Assembly: GCF_949769225.1 (NCBI RefSeq)
Contig: NZ_CATKPB010000001.1
DNA length: 64,000 bases
Source: Peptoniphilus_A genitalis
Lineage (GTDB): Bacteria; Bacillota; Clostridia; Tissierellales; Peptoniphilaceae
Direction: 5' to 3' (one strand)
Made by a program: the position numbers and the translations under genes
Part shown: positions 40,134 to 48,396 of the stretch, piece by piece
How the letters are laid out: each line of letters starts with the position of its first letter
Position numbering within the stretch: the first letter of the stretch is position 1
Notes under the pieces: generated by a model
The model's database searches: none
The model's input: the letters and a program-made list of their open reading frames with translations, nothing else
What the model was told of the DNA's origin: nothing

Positions 40134-41748
40134 ATTTATAAAATCAACAAAGGATGTATTTGATAGTGATGAAGAATATGTAAAAGAAATCTTTAAAATT
40201 TATGAAAGTACTATTGAAGATCTTGATAGTGAAATATTTAAACTGTTAAACTCTATGGAAGATGTGAGTATGGCAGAAGCTAAAAAGCTTTTAAATAAAT
40301 ATGAGATTAGATTCTTTAAATCTGACCTTGATGAGTTTAGAAAGGCATCAAAGAGATTTATTAGTCCCGATGTTGAAAAAGAACTTGATATAGTTTCAAG
40401 AAGAGTTAGGATATCAAGACTGCAAGCAATGCAAGTGTCTATGAAATCAAAGGTAGCGACTCTATTAAATAAGGAACAAAAGAAATTATTCGCTCACCTT
40501 TCAAATAAATTCACATCTTCTTATTATAAAGACTTATACGAACTGCAGAGAATTACAGGATATAAAAACATAAATAGTTTATCTAAAGACTTTGTAAATA
40601 ATATTTTAAACACATCTTGGACAAATGACGGAGAAAACTTTTCTGATAGGATTTGGAAGAGAAAAGATAAGCTCTTGAACACTCTTGACACTGAATTAAG
40701 GCAAGGCTTAATTACAGGGAAAAGACCAGATGAAATCACAAAAGTTATTTCCGATAAATTAGAAGTTAGTAAATCTAATGCTAAAAGGCTTGTTTTAACA
40801 GAAAGTTCAGCCGTCCATTCTCAGTCAAGAAAAGCAATGTATGAGAGAATGGGAGTAGAAAAGTATGAAGTAGTAGCGACTCTTGATTTAAGAACTTCTG
40901 ATATTTGTAGAAAATTAGATGGAAAAGTATTCGATGTTAAAGATTATGAAATAGGAGTTACAGCACCACCCTATCATGTGTATTGCCGCTCGACAACAGT
41001 ACCTTATTATAATGATGACATTCAAGCTGAAATAGAAAATACTAGAATGGCAAGAGATCCAGATACAGGAAAGAGTGTTAGAGTTGAAAATTTAACTTAT
41101 AAAGAGTGGTACGACAAGTATGTTGTAAATAGTGAGCCAAATGATTATAATATAAGTGAACATATATTCGGTAAAACTAAAAAATTTAAAAACTTTGAGG
41201 ACTTTGAAGAGTTTATTGGAGTGGATAATCTTTTTGATTTTGAAGATTCAGTAAGCACAGATGAAGCAAAAAGCATAGCCTTCTATTCCCATACAGGTGA
41301 TAAGCAGATAAATTCAATTCTTAGAAGTGGGATTGCTGATTATGACATAAAAAGTTATGTTCAGGATTTAGATAATATAATATCAAGGTTTGAAGTTCCC
41401 GAAGACGTTTCTCTATACAGAGGTAGTAATTTAGATTTTCTTTATAGGGAATTTAATATTAATAACTTAGAGGATCTTTTAGGTAAGTCTTATATTGATA
41501 AGGGATATACAAGTACTTCTATAATTTTAGATAATGCCTTTCTTAATAAAGATGCTGTATTTGAGATAAAGTTACCAGGAGGAAAAGGTAGAGGAGCTTT
41601 TATTTCAAGTTTTAGTAGGCATTTTGATGAACTTGAATTTTTATTAAAGAGAAATACTAAGTTTAAAATAGTTGATATAAGAGAATGGTATAATCCAAGA
41701 CAAAAGAAAAATGTATCATATATAGTATTGGAGGTTTGCGATGTTTGA
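40111..41748 (+). CDS. Minor capsid (MuF/SPP1 Gp7-like) protein fused to an ADP-ribosyltransferase
   Basis: 545 residues. Residues ~1-300 are the head-morphogenesis domain (LVLTESSAVHSQSRKAMYE, LDLRTSDICRKLDGKVF, APPYHVYCRSTTVPYYN). Residues ~385-545 match an ADP-ribosyltransferase exoenzyme: VSLYRGSN (Arg ~437), KGYTSTS (STS ~468) and FDELEFLL (E-x-E ~507-509), the R-S-E triad. MuF-linked toxins travel in the virion and can be delivered with the DNA. A target cannot be predicted. The gene overlaps its small downstream partner by eight bases. Confidence 0.88.
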   Translation: MTDYWKNRFIKSTKDVFDSDEEYVKEIFKIYESTIEDLDSEIFKLLNSMEDVSMAEAKKLLNKYEIRFFKSDLDEFRKASKRFISPDVEKELDIVSRRVRISRLQAMQVSMKSKVATLLNKEQKKLFAHLSNKFTSSYYKDLYELQRITGYKNINSLSKDFVNNILNTSWTNDGENFSDRIWKRKDKLLNTLDTELRQGLITGKRPDEITKVISDKLEVSKSNAKRLVLTESSAVHSQSRKAMYERMGVEKYEVVATLDLRTSDICRKLDGKVFDVKDYEIGVTAPPYHVYCRSTTVPYYNDDIQAEIENTRMARDPDTGKSVRVENLTYKEWYDKYVVNSEPNDYNISEHIFGKTKKFKNFEDFEEFIGVDNLFDFEDSVSTDEAKSIAFYSHTGDKQINSILRSGIADYDIKSYVQDLDNIISRFEVPEDVSLYRGSNLDFLYREFNINNLEDLLGKSYIDKGYTSTSIILDNAFLNKDAVFEIKLPGGKGRGAFISSFSRHFDELEFLLKRNTKFKIVDIREWYNPRQKKNVSYIVLEVCDV

Positions 41749-42154
41749 ATTTGATAAAAAAGACTGGGAAAAGTATTTAAATGCAAGTGGTTTTTTTGAT
41801 GTATATCCAAATCTTCATGTTGATGAAACTTTTTTCATTAAAAGTAAAGACTTTTATGAAGATTTTGGATATTATACACCGATGGGGAAGTTTAGAGACC
41901 TTAATAGTGACTATGAACTTAGAATTGAAAGGTTTGAGCCTTTAAAATATCACAAAAATAGAGAATTTAGCAAAGATGATTATTTTGCTTATATCGAAAG
42001 AAGGATACCAGGGTATGCTCCAAAGTTAACTAGAAAAAGAAAATTTTTTGTGGAAGATGCGAAGAGATGTTTTGAAAAATATCAAAGGTATTCTCCAGGA
42101 ACTCCAGTAGATTCTTTCACGGGTCATGAGGAACTTCATGAGTTACAAGAGTGA
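41741..42154 (+). CDS. Unknown protein paired with the ADP-ribosyltransferase gene
   Basis: 137 residues, acidic-aromatic N-terminus and basic middle (KLTRKRKFFVEDAKR). No family recognised. The start overlaps the toxin-capsid gene and a strong terminator follows, so the pair is closed off from the rest of the head operon. That context suggests an immunity or chaperone partner for the transferase, but a phage structural role is also possible. Confidence 0.55.
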   Translation: MFEFDKKDWEKYLNASGFFDVYPNLHVDETFFIKSKDFYEDFGYYTPMGKFRDLNSDYELRIERFEPLKYHKNREFSKDDYFAYIERRIPGYAPKLTRKRKFFVEDAKRCFEKYQRYSPGTPVDSFTGHEELHELQE

Positions 42155-42195
42155 TTTTTATAAATTTGAAAAATTTTTAATAAAATATGTATATT

Positions 42196-42229
42196 AAGCA
42201 CACTAACAAAAAGTTAGATGTGCTTTTTT
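42196..42229 (+). terminator. Terminator inside the head operon
   Basis: AAGCACACTAAC pairs with GTTAG-A-TGTGCTT (one bulged A) around AAAAA and is followed by six T. It separates terminase-to-MuF genes from scaffold and capsid genes. Confidence 0.92.
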
Positions 42230-42235
42230 ATTGGT

Positions 42236-42345
42236 CAAAGTGGGAAGTGCTACAAGTTATATTTTTGCACATAGGGGTGGGACAAATAACTTGAAAGTTA
42301 GCCAACTGTAAAATGGCGATTAGTAACTATTGCGTAAATAGGAGG
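42236..42345 (+). promoter_or_regulatory. Structured leader before the scaffold gene
   Basis: CAAGTTAT (42253-42260) and ATAACTTG (42286-42293) form a perfect 8-bp stem around a 25-base loop. A second possible hairpin, GCCA/TGGC, follows. I see no clear promoter. The stretch has no gene and carries the AACTTGAAAG word seen after the leader at 32365-32395. Confidence 0.5.
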
Positions 42346-42351
42346 TAAATT

Positions 42352-42927
42352 ATGTTAAGTAAAGAAAAGTTGTTAGAAATGGAAATTGCTGAAGATCTTG
42401 CAGATAAGATTTTGGAAGATGTTAACAAGGATTATGTACCTAGTTATAGATATAAGGAAGTAAAAGATAGTTTGGAAAATCTTAATAGTGAAATCTCTAA
42501 GAGAGACAAGCAAATAGACGGTTTAAAGAAACTTAGCGGAAATAAAGAAGAACTTGAAGCTGAAATTAATAGTTTAAAGGAAGCTAACAAGAAAGCTAAG
42601 GAAGAAGCTGAGGAGAATTTAAAGGCTATAAGAAAAGACAATGCTATTACTGAGTATCTTTATAATCAAAGGGTTAATAATGTTGGGGTCTTAAAGAAGT
42701 TACTTAATAATCAAGATATCAAATATGAAGATGAAAAGCTTATTGGTATTGATGAACAAATGAAAGTTTTAAGGGAAGATAGTTCTTTAAAATCTTTATT
42801 TGCTAATAATGACTTTAGAGGAGCAAACCCAAATATTGCTGGAGATAACAGAGAAAAGCCTAAGGGACTTTTTGATGCTGTTATTAAGAGAGAAGACCAA
42901 GAAGAAAAATTTAATCCATGGGGATAA
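42352..42927 (+). CDS. Scaffolding protein, GP20-like
   Basis: 191 residues: a long coiled coil (~35-100, LEAEINSLKEANKKAKEEAE) with helical ends and a disordered C-terminus. Matches the phage minor structural protein GP20 scaffold family in sequence type and position just before the capsid genes. Confidence 0.85.
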   Translation: MLSKEKLLEMEIAEDLADKILEDVNKDYVPSYRYKEVKDSLENLNSEISKRDKQIDGLKKLSGNKEELEAEINSLKEANKKAKEEAEENLKAIRKDNAITEYLYNQRVNNVGVLKKLLNNQDIKYEDEKLIGIDEQMKVLREDSSLKSLFANNDFRGANPNIAGDNREKPKGLFDAVIKREDQEEKFNPWG

Positions 42928-42940
42928 TAGGAGGTAAATA

Positions 42941-43246
42941 ATGTTAGGAAAGAATATTGCTTATGATGGTAAAAATAGTGTTTTAGCTTTTGCTGATCCT
43001 TATGTAGCTGTAACAGTTACTTTAAAAAAGGGGAGCGGCAAAGATGTAAGTGGAAGAAATATTGTTAAAGCAGGAACTGTTTATCCAAAAAATGATGGAA
43101 CAGCTAAGGGAATTATTCCCTTTGATATTGATGTAACTGATGGAGATATGGAAGCACCTCTTCTTATTGAAGGTTATGTTTATAAGGATAAGCTTCCTGA
43201 AGCTATTAATGCTGAAGCAAAGTTAACTGAAATTAAATTAGTATAA
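42941..43246 (+). CDS. Putative head decoration or stabilising protein
   Basis: 101 residues, beta-rich and glycine-rich (KKGSGKDVSGRNIVKAGTVYP, ending VYKDKLPEAINAEAKLTEIK). Placed between scaffold and major capsid genes, the usual site of a decoration protein. Family assignment is by context. Confidence 0.6.
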   Translation: MLGKNIAYDGKNSVLAFADPYVAVTVTLKKGSGKDVSGRNIVKAGTVYPKNDGTAKGIIPFDIDVTDGDMEAPLLIEGYVYKDKLPEAINAEAKLTEIKLV

Positions 43247-43259
43247 GGAGGAAATATAA

Positions 43260-44297
43260 ATGCCAGAACAATTAACTAATGCTATTTTAAACTTAAATAG
43301 TGGGAATTTAGATTTAAGAGAGTACGCAAGAACAAAACTAGAGGGAGATAATATTGGTAATTTGTTATTTCCCAATATAAAAACTGATGATTTGAAAATC
43401 GAATATATTATTGGTGGCAATAAGCTTCCTGTTACTGCTGAAGTTTATGCACCAGACACTAATACAAAATTATCAGGAAGAAATGGATTTGCTAAAAATA
43501 TTTTAGATATGCTTTTAGTTAAGGATTCTAAATTTATTTCAGAAGATGAGATTGTTAAGCTTCAAAATCCAAGAACTCTTGCAGAGGAACAAGCTGTTTT
43601 AAATAAGATTTTTAATGATGTTGATTTAACTATTGATTCTGTTTACAAGAGAATTAATATGATGAGATTTGAGATATTACAAACAGGAAAACTCACTCTT
43701 GATGAAAATGGTGTTACAGGTGTTATTGATTATCACATGCCAGAAAATCATCAAGAAACTTTAAAGACTACCGCAAGATGGTCAGAAGCTACAGCTGATC
43801 CTTTAAATAATCTTGACTCTTGGGTGGATAAGATTGTTGAAGATACTGGGGTAAATCCTAGTAGAATGTTAATGGATAAGGCGACTTCAAGACTTATTTT
43901 AAATTCTGAAGCTGTAAAAAAGGCTATTTTTGGAGTTAATTCTTCTATTGTGCCAAGTATGCAAAACTTAAATGACTTTTTAAGCCAAAGAGATTTGCCA
44001 ACTGTTGCTGTTTACAATGAAAAATATAGACTTGCCGATGGAAGCCTACTTCCTCTAGTTAAAGCAAATACTGTAATTCTTATGCCTGAAACTAAGTTAG
44101 GAAATACTTATTTTGGTTTAACTGCTGAAGAAGTTGAACTTCCACAAGTTTCTAATATTGATGTCAGAAATAAGGACTTCATAACTTCTGTTATTTATAG
44201 AAGAATAGATCCAGTAGCAAGAATTACTAAATCTGTTGCAAGAGCAATTCCATCTTTTGAAGCTTGCAATGAAGTATTTGTTGCTAAAGTAAAATGA
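43260..44297 (+). CDS. Major capsid protein
   Basis: 345 residues of HK97-fold type: N-arm, E-loop region and AAD-like C-terminus ending VARAIPSFEACNEVFVAKVK. TARWSEATADPLNNLDSWVD and IVPSMQNLNDFLSQRDLPTV are typical of Firmicute major capsid protein E-like sequences. GGAGG precedes the ATG. Confidence 0.88.
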   Translation: MPEQLTNAILNLNSGNLDLREYARTKLEGDNIGNLLFPNIKTDDLKIEYIIGGNKLPVTAEVYAPDTNTKLSGRNGFAKNILDMLLVKDSKFISEDEIVKLQNPRTLAEEQAVLNKIFNDVDLTIDSVYKRINMMRFEILQTGKLTLDENGVTGVIDYHMPENHQETLKTTARWSEATADPLNNLDSWVDKIVEDTGVNPSRMLMDKATSRLILNSEAVKKAIFGVNSSIVPSMQNLNDFLSQRDLPTVAVYNEKYRLADGSLLPLVKANTVILMPETKLGNTYFGLTAEEVELPQVSNIDVRNKDFITSVIYRRIDPVARITKSVARAIPSFEACNEVFVAKVK

Positions 44298-44704
44298 TTA
44301 GCCTTGATAATGTAAATAAAATTATTAAAGAGTTGGGTGGAGATGAAATTGATGCCCAGCTTTTTAATTTTATTCACGATGAGGTCTTGGGTATTTTAAG
44401 ATGGGCTTGCTACAGGGAAGACTTCCCAGAAGATGCTAATAGGTCTATTGAGTATTTTATAGCTATTAAAGGAATTCTAAATAAAATAGAAATTGATGAC
44501 TTAAAAAATTCTAAAGAACCTATTGAAAAAAGAGAAAGAGTTTCTAAATCAATTACTATTGAAAATACTAGGGTTGAATTTGATAGTAGAAGTGATGAAG
44601 AAATAAGAGATGCTAAAATTTTAAGTTATAAAAATAGGTTAAATGATTTATTTGATTCTAGACTGGAAATTTTTTGCAGTAGGTACAGGTGCTTAAAATG
44701 GTAA
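44294..44704 (+). CDS. Head-tail connector protein
   Basis: 136 residues, helical, overlapping the capsid stop (ATGA). Position and size fit the Gp6/Gp15-like adaptor that binds the portal. Sequence similarity is not strong to my eye. Confidence 0.6.
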   Translation: MISLDNVNKIIKELGGDEIDAQLFNFIHDEVLGILRWACYREDFPEDANRSIEYFIAIKGILNKIEIDDLKNSKEPIEKRERVSKSITIENTRVEFDSRSDEEIRDAKILSYKNRLNDLFDSRLEIFCSRYRCLKW

Positions 44705-45069
44705 TTGATTATGATTCATATGGTAAAATTCTATCGCTTCTATTTGAAGATAGGGTAACTGCAATTTGCCTTGAAACTTATGAAGATGAGAAAACTAAAG
44801 TAACAAGGAGAAAAAAGGTAACTATCGTAGAAGATGAACCTTGTAGGCTTAGCTTCAACACATCTTCTCACAGTGATGATTTTATTGGTCATAGTGAAGC
44901 AGAGAGAAAAGATATTTTGACAACTGGACCTCACGTAGATATTCCAAAAGGCTCTGATGTTATTGTCACTAGATGTGATGGAAGTGTATATCATTATAAA
45001 TTTTCTGATATTCCCTCAATTCATCTTTCCCATAGAAGATATGTCCTTGAAAAGGTTGATGTTTCATGA
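44698..45069 (+). CDS. Head-tail joining (head completion) protein
   Basis: About 123 residues from ATG 44698. A small beta-barrel-like protein (VTRRKKVTIVEDEPCRLSFN, IPKGSDVIVTRCDGSVYHYK) matching the stopper class by position and pattern. Confidence 0.65.
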   Translation: MVIDYDSYGKILSLLFEDRVTAICLETYEDEKTKVTRRKKVTIVEDEPCRLSFNTSSHSDDFIGHSEAERKDILTTGPHVDIPKGSDVIVTRCDGSVYHYKFSDIPSIHLSHRRYVLEKVDVS

Positions 45070-45461
45070 AAGTTGATACAAAAGTCTTAAAGGATTATAG
45101 AAATAGTCTAGGAAAATTTAAGAGGGTAACTGATGAAATTTTCATGGAGGCTGTATATGAGGTAGCAGGAAGAGTTTTTAGGGCTACTGTAAAAAACACA
45201 CCAGTTGACACTGGTTTTCTTAGGGAGTCATGGAATATAGATGATGTTAAGAAAAAGGGAAGTGTCTATGAAATAGAAATTTCTAATGATGTAGAATATG
45301 CAAGCTATGTGGAATATGGTCATAGGATTGTTCGCGGTGGAAATACTTTAGGATGGAAAGACGGGGTTTTTATGTTAACTATTTCTGAAAAAAACTTAGA
45401 AAAAGTTATGGATAGGATTTTTCAAAGAAAGTTTGAAAAGAGGTTTAAAGATTTATGGTAG
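45066..45461 (+). CDS. HK97 gp10-like tail-completion protein
   Basis: 131 residues. VKNTPVDTGFLRESWNI and VEYASYVEYGHRIVRGG are the gp10 family signature. ATGA overlap with the previous gene. Confidence 0.9.
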   Translation: MKVDTKVLKDYRNSLGKFKRVTDEIFMEAVYEVAGRVFRATVKNTPVDTGFLRESWNIDDVKKKGSVYEIEISNDVEYASYVEYGHRIVRGGNTLGWKDGVFMLTISEKNLEKVMDRIFQRKFEKRFKDLW

Positions 45462-45877
45462 TTATTCTGCAACCAATAATTAATAGGCTTAAAGAACTCT
45501 TTCCTGATATAAGAATTGAAATTGATAGACAAAAGCAAGGGGTGAAGGCTCCTTGCTTTTTTATTAATCTTGTTAGGACTGAACTTATCAGACAATTTGG
45601 TGATAGATTTTTTCTAAATAACACTGTAAATATTAATTATTTAAAATGTGATGAAGATGATTTATTTAGATTAGAAGAAATTAGGTTCACACTTCTTACG
45701 GGAATGGAGCAGGTAAGGCTTAATAATATAGGAGTTACTTGTGAAAATCTCGAGACAAAAATTATTGATGGTGACCTTGTAATGACTTTTGATTTAAATG
45801 TTTGGGTGGAAAAAGTGAAGATGCCTGATCCACTTATGAGAAGACTTAAACAGGAGGGTTTAATTAAAAATGAATAA
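45455..45877 (+). CDS. Tail terminator protein
   Basis: 140 residues. LFPDIRIEIDRQKQGVKAPC and the beta-rich continuation match the phage tail-terminator family (DUF6838-like). It caps the tail before joining to the head. Confidence 0.8.
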   Translation: MVVILQPIINRLKELFPDIRIEIDRQKQGVKAPCFFINLVRTELIRQFGDRFFLNNTVNINYLKCDEDDLFRLEEIRFTLLTGMEQVRLNNIGVTCENLETKIIDGDLVMTFDLNVWVEKVKMPDPLMRRLKQEGLIKNE

Positions 45878-46040
45878 AAAGACTGATGCTCCTACTTTTA
45901 CTAAGGAGCAATTTTTAAATGCTAAAGATCCAATAGGAAATGTTGATGCTCTTTATGCAATTTTAGAAGATGGTAAGGAATATACAAAGGAAGAAGCTCT
46001 AAAGCTTTATGAAGATTTTATGAATAGGGAGGTTAAATAA
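45870..46040 (+). CDS. Small phage protein before the sheath gene
   Basis: 56 residues (MNKKTDAPTFTKEQFLNAKD...), overlapping both the tail-terminator stop and the sheath start (TAATG). Acidic and helical, of a kind often found between terminator and sheath genes in PBSX-like phages. Role unknown. Confidence 0.7.
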   Translation: MNKKTDAPTFTKEQFLNAKDPIGNVDALYAILEDGKEYTKEEALKLYEDFMNREVK

Positions 46041-47353
46041 TGGCTTATGGTGGCGGTACTTGGAATCCTCCAGTACAAAACAAAGTGCTTTCTGGAACTT
46101 ATATTTGCTTTTCTTCAAAGGCAAGACCTTCGAATATTTTTGGTGAAAGAGGTTTTGTCGCTTGTGGTTTAAATTTAAGTTTTGGATTAGAAGATGAGAT
46201 TATAACTGTTGAACCTTCAGATTTACAAAGGGAGTCTCTTGAGTTATTTGGACTTGAATATACAGATAAAGAGTTATTGCCTTTAAGAGAGCTTTTAGCA
46301 CATGCTAAAACTGCCTACATTTATAGATTAAATGGTGGTGGAGAAAAGGCAAAGGCAAGCCTTGAATCTCTTACAATAACTGCGAAACACTCAGGAACTA
46401 GGGGCAATGAATTTGTCGTTATTATTGCAAATAATGTTGATGAAGAAGAAAAGTTTGATGTTACTTTAAAAATTGGAACTCTAAAAGTTTATGAAAAAGT
46501 TGCGGTTAAAGGCATAGAAGAATTATCAGATTGTCCTTATGTTGAATTTAAAGGAACTTTGACTAAAACTCTTGGTGCTAATTTAAGTGGTGGAACTAAT
46601 GGAGAAGAAACTACAAAGGCACATACTGATTTCTTGGAAAAACTTGAAAAGAAATATATTAATGTGGTTGCCTATGCAGGAACAGATGAAGCCATAAAGA
46701 GAATGTATAAGTCCTATGTTGAAAGAAGAGTTAATCTTGAAGGGGCATACTTCCAAGCAGCATTATATAATTTTGATGCCAATAGTGAGCTTGTTATTAA
46801 TGTAGCATCTAAGGCAAAAGAAAATGAAGCTGGTCTTGTTTATTGGGTAGCTGGTGCTGAAGCGGGTTGTGAAATAAATAGGACCGTTGGAAATGATATT
46901 TATGATGGAGAATATACAATTGATTTAAACATGAAGCAAAGGGATCTAATTTCTGCAATTAGAAAGGGTCAGTTTGTTTTTCATGAAGTTGATAACAAAG
47001 CAAGAGTTTTATCTGACATTAATTCCTTTACTGATTTTAGTGTTAAAAAGAATGAAGACTTTTCAAAAAATCAAATTATAAGAGTTCTCCATCAAGTTGG
47101 AAATGATATTTCAACTATTTTTAATACTAGATATCTTGATAAGGAACAAAACAACGAAATGGGAAGAAATATTCTCTGGAATGACATATATAATCACGCT
47201 CTTAAACTTCAAGGACTGGGTGCTATTACTAATTTAGAACCTGAAGATATAAAGGTAGAACTTGGAGATACTAAGGATGCTGTTTATTGTGAATATTTAA
47301 TCAATCCAGTTATGGCAATGGCAAAACTTTACATGCATGTGATTGTGGAATAG
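46040..47353 (+). CDS. Tail sheath protein (XkdK-like)
   Basis: 437 residues. N-terminal MAYGGGTWNPPVQNKVLSGT, an Ig-like insertion and C-terminal GRNILWNDIYNHALKLQGLG identify a contractile-tail sheath. It defines the phage as myovirus-like. Confidence 0.93.
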   Translation: MAYGGGTWNPPVQNKVLSGTYICFSSKARPSNIFGERGFVACGLNLSFGLEDEIITVEPSDLQRESLELFGLEYTDKELLPLRELLAHAKTAYIYRLNGGGEKAKASLESLTITAKHSGTRGNEFVVIIANNVDEEEKFDVTLKIGTLKVYEKVAVKGIEELSDCPYVEFKGTLTKTLGANLSGGTNGEETTKAHTDFLEKLEKKYINVVAYAGTDEAIKRMYKSYVERRVNLEGAYFQAALYNFDANSELVINVASKAKENEAGLVYWVAGAEAGCEINRTVGNDIYDGEYTIDLNMKQRDLISAIRKGQFVFHEVDNKARVLSDINSFTDFSVKKNEDFSKNQIIRVLHQVGNDISTIFNTRYLDKEQNNEMGRNILWNDIYNHALKLQGLGAITNLEPEDIKVELGDTKDAVYCEYLINPVMAMAKLYMHVIVE

Positions 47354-47364
47354 GAGGTTAAAGA

Positions 47365-47805
47365 ATGGATAAATTTTTAGAACGCGGCGACTTAATCAAT
47401 GGTAGATTTGGGGAAGCTGTTGTTGTTATTGATGGTAATAGAGAATCAATGTTTTATCTAAAAAATATCACTGCAAAGATTGACATTGATAGAGAAACAA
47501 TTCCAAGACTTGGCACTCCTGTTGATTTAAGTGTTGGGGGAAGTGCTAAGGGAACTTTCACAGCTACTATGTATGCACATACTAAGGCTTTTAGAGAAGT
47601 TTTAACTAAATATATGAAGACTAGAAAGGAAACATCTTTTGATATCTTCTTAACTCAAAATGATCCTAATTTTGAGGGTGGAGAAGACAGACTCATTTTA
47701 AAGAGATGTTATTTAGATGGTGGTGAAATTTTCAAATTAGATATTGAAAATTCCCATTTGGAACAAGAAATCGAAGGAACTTTTGAGGATATTGAGGAGA
47801 GATAA
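47365..47805 (+). CDS. Tail tube protein (XkdM-like)
   Basis: 146 residues: LERGDLINGRFGEAVVVIDG, IPRLGTPVDLSVGGSAKGTF and EDIEER end. Inner tube of the contractile tail, always next to the sheath. Confidence 0.9.
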   Translation: MDKFLERGDLINGRFGEAVVVIDGNRESMFYLKNITAKIDIDRETIPRLGTPVDLSVGGSAKGTFTATMYAHTKAFREVLTKYMKTRKETSFDIFLTQNDPNFEGGEDRLILKRCYLDGGEIFKLDIENSHLEQEIEGTFEDIEER

Positions 47806-47806
47806 A

Positions 47807-48223
47807 ATGGAGAAAAATTTAAGTTACTTTATGCCAGATGTGGCAAAGGAAAAAAGAGAAGATTTTGAAATCATTGTATCAGATAGATTTGTTGATGAAG
47901 ATGGGAATCCAGTAGCTTGGACCTTTAGACTTCTAAGTGCTAAGGAAATTGACGAATTAAAAAATGCTGCAATAGTTAAGAAAAACAAGAGCCTTCTAAA
48001 GGTAGATACTAAGAAACTTATTGTTGATACGATTTCAGAAACTATAATCTATCCTAATTTAAAAAGTGAAGAATTACAAAATGCCTATGGTGCAATGAAT
48101 ATTTCTGAACTTTTAGACAAGATGCTTGAAGGACGCGAATATGAAAGATTTACTGATAAGCTTATGAAAGCACAAGGATTTATGGATGATCCTGATGTAA
48201 TTATAGGCGATGCAAAAAACTAA
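47807..48223 (+). CDS. Tail assembly chaperone, short form (XkdN-like)
   Basis: 138 residues from ATG 47807 (GAGGAGAGATAAA upstream); a longer frame would begin inside the tube gene. It coats the tape measure during tail assembly. Its last codons GCA AAA AAC TAA contain a slippery heptamer for the -1 frameshift that makes the long form. Confidence 0.9.
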   Translation: MEKNLSYFMPDVAKEKREDFEIIVSDRFVDEDGNPVAWTFRLLSAKEIDELKNAAIVKKNKSLLKVDTKKLIVDTISETIIYPNLKSEELQNAYGAMNISELLDKMLEGREYERFTDKLMKAQGFMDDPDVIIGDAKN

Positions 48224-48396
48224 TAAAGAGCGAGCCACTTTTAAGGTTCGCTCATAATTTATTTTGGGAAAGTAAGGGCAATATAAAAATTGAGGATTTT
48301 CTTGCTATGGATAGCGGACTTCAAGCTATATATATGGCAAGCTTTTTATTTAGAAATGAAGAATTAGAAAAGGCTAGAAAGAAGGTGAAGAAGTGA
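47807..48396 (+). CDS. Tail assembly chaperone, long form by -1 frameshift
   Basis: A AAA AAC at 48214-48220 directly precedes the zero-frame stop. A 9-bp stem-loop (48228-48236 with 48245-48253) starts seven bases after it. The -1 frame is then open for 58 codons (SEPLLRFAHNLFWESKGNIK, DSGLQAIYMASFLFRNEEL) to TGA 48394-48396, which overlaps the tape-measure GTG. This is the G/GT arrangement of tailed phages; the fused product should have about 196 residues. Confidence 0.9.
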
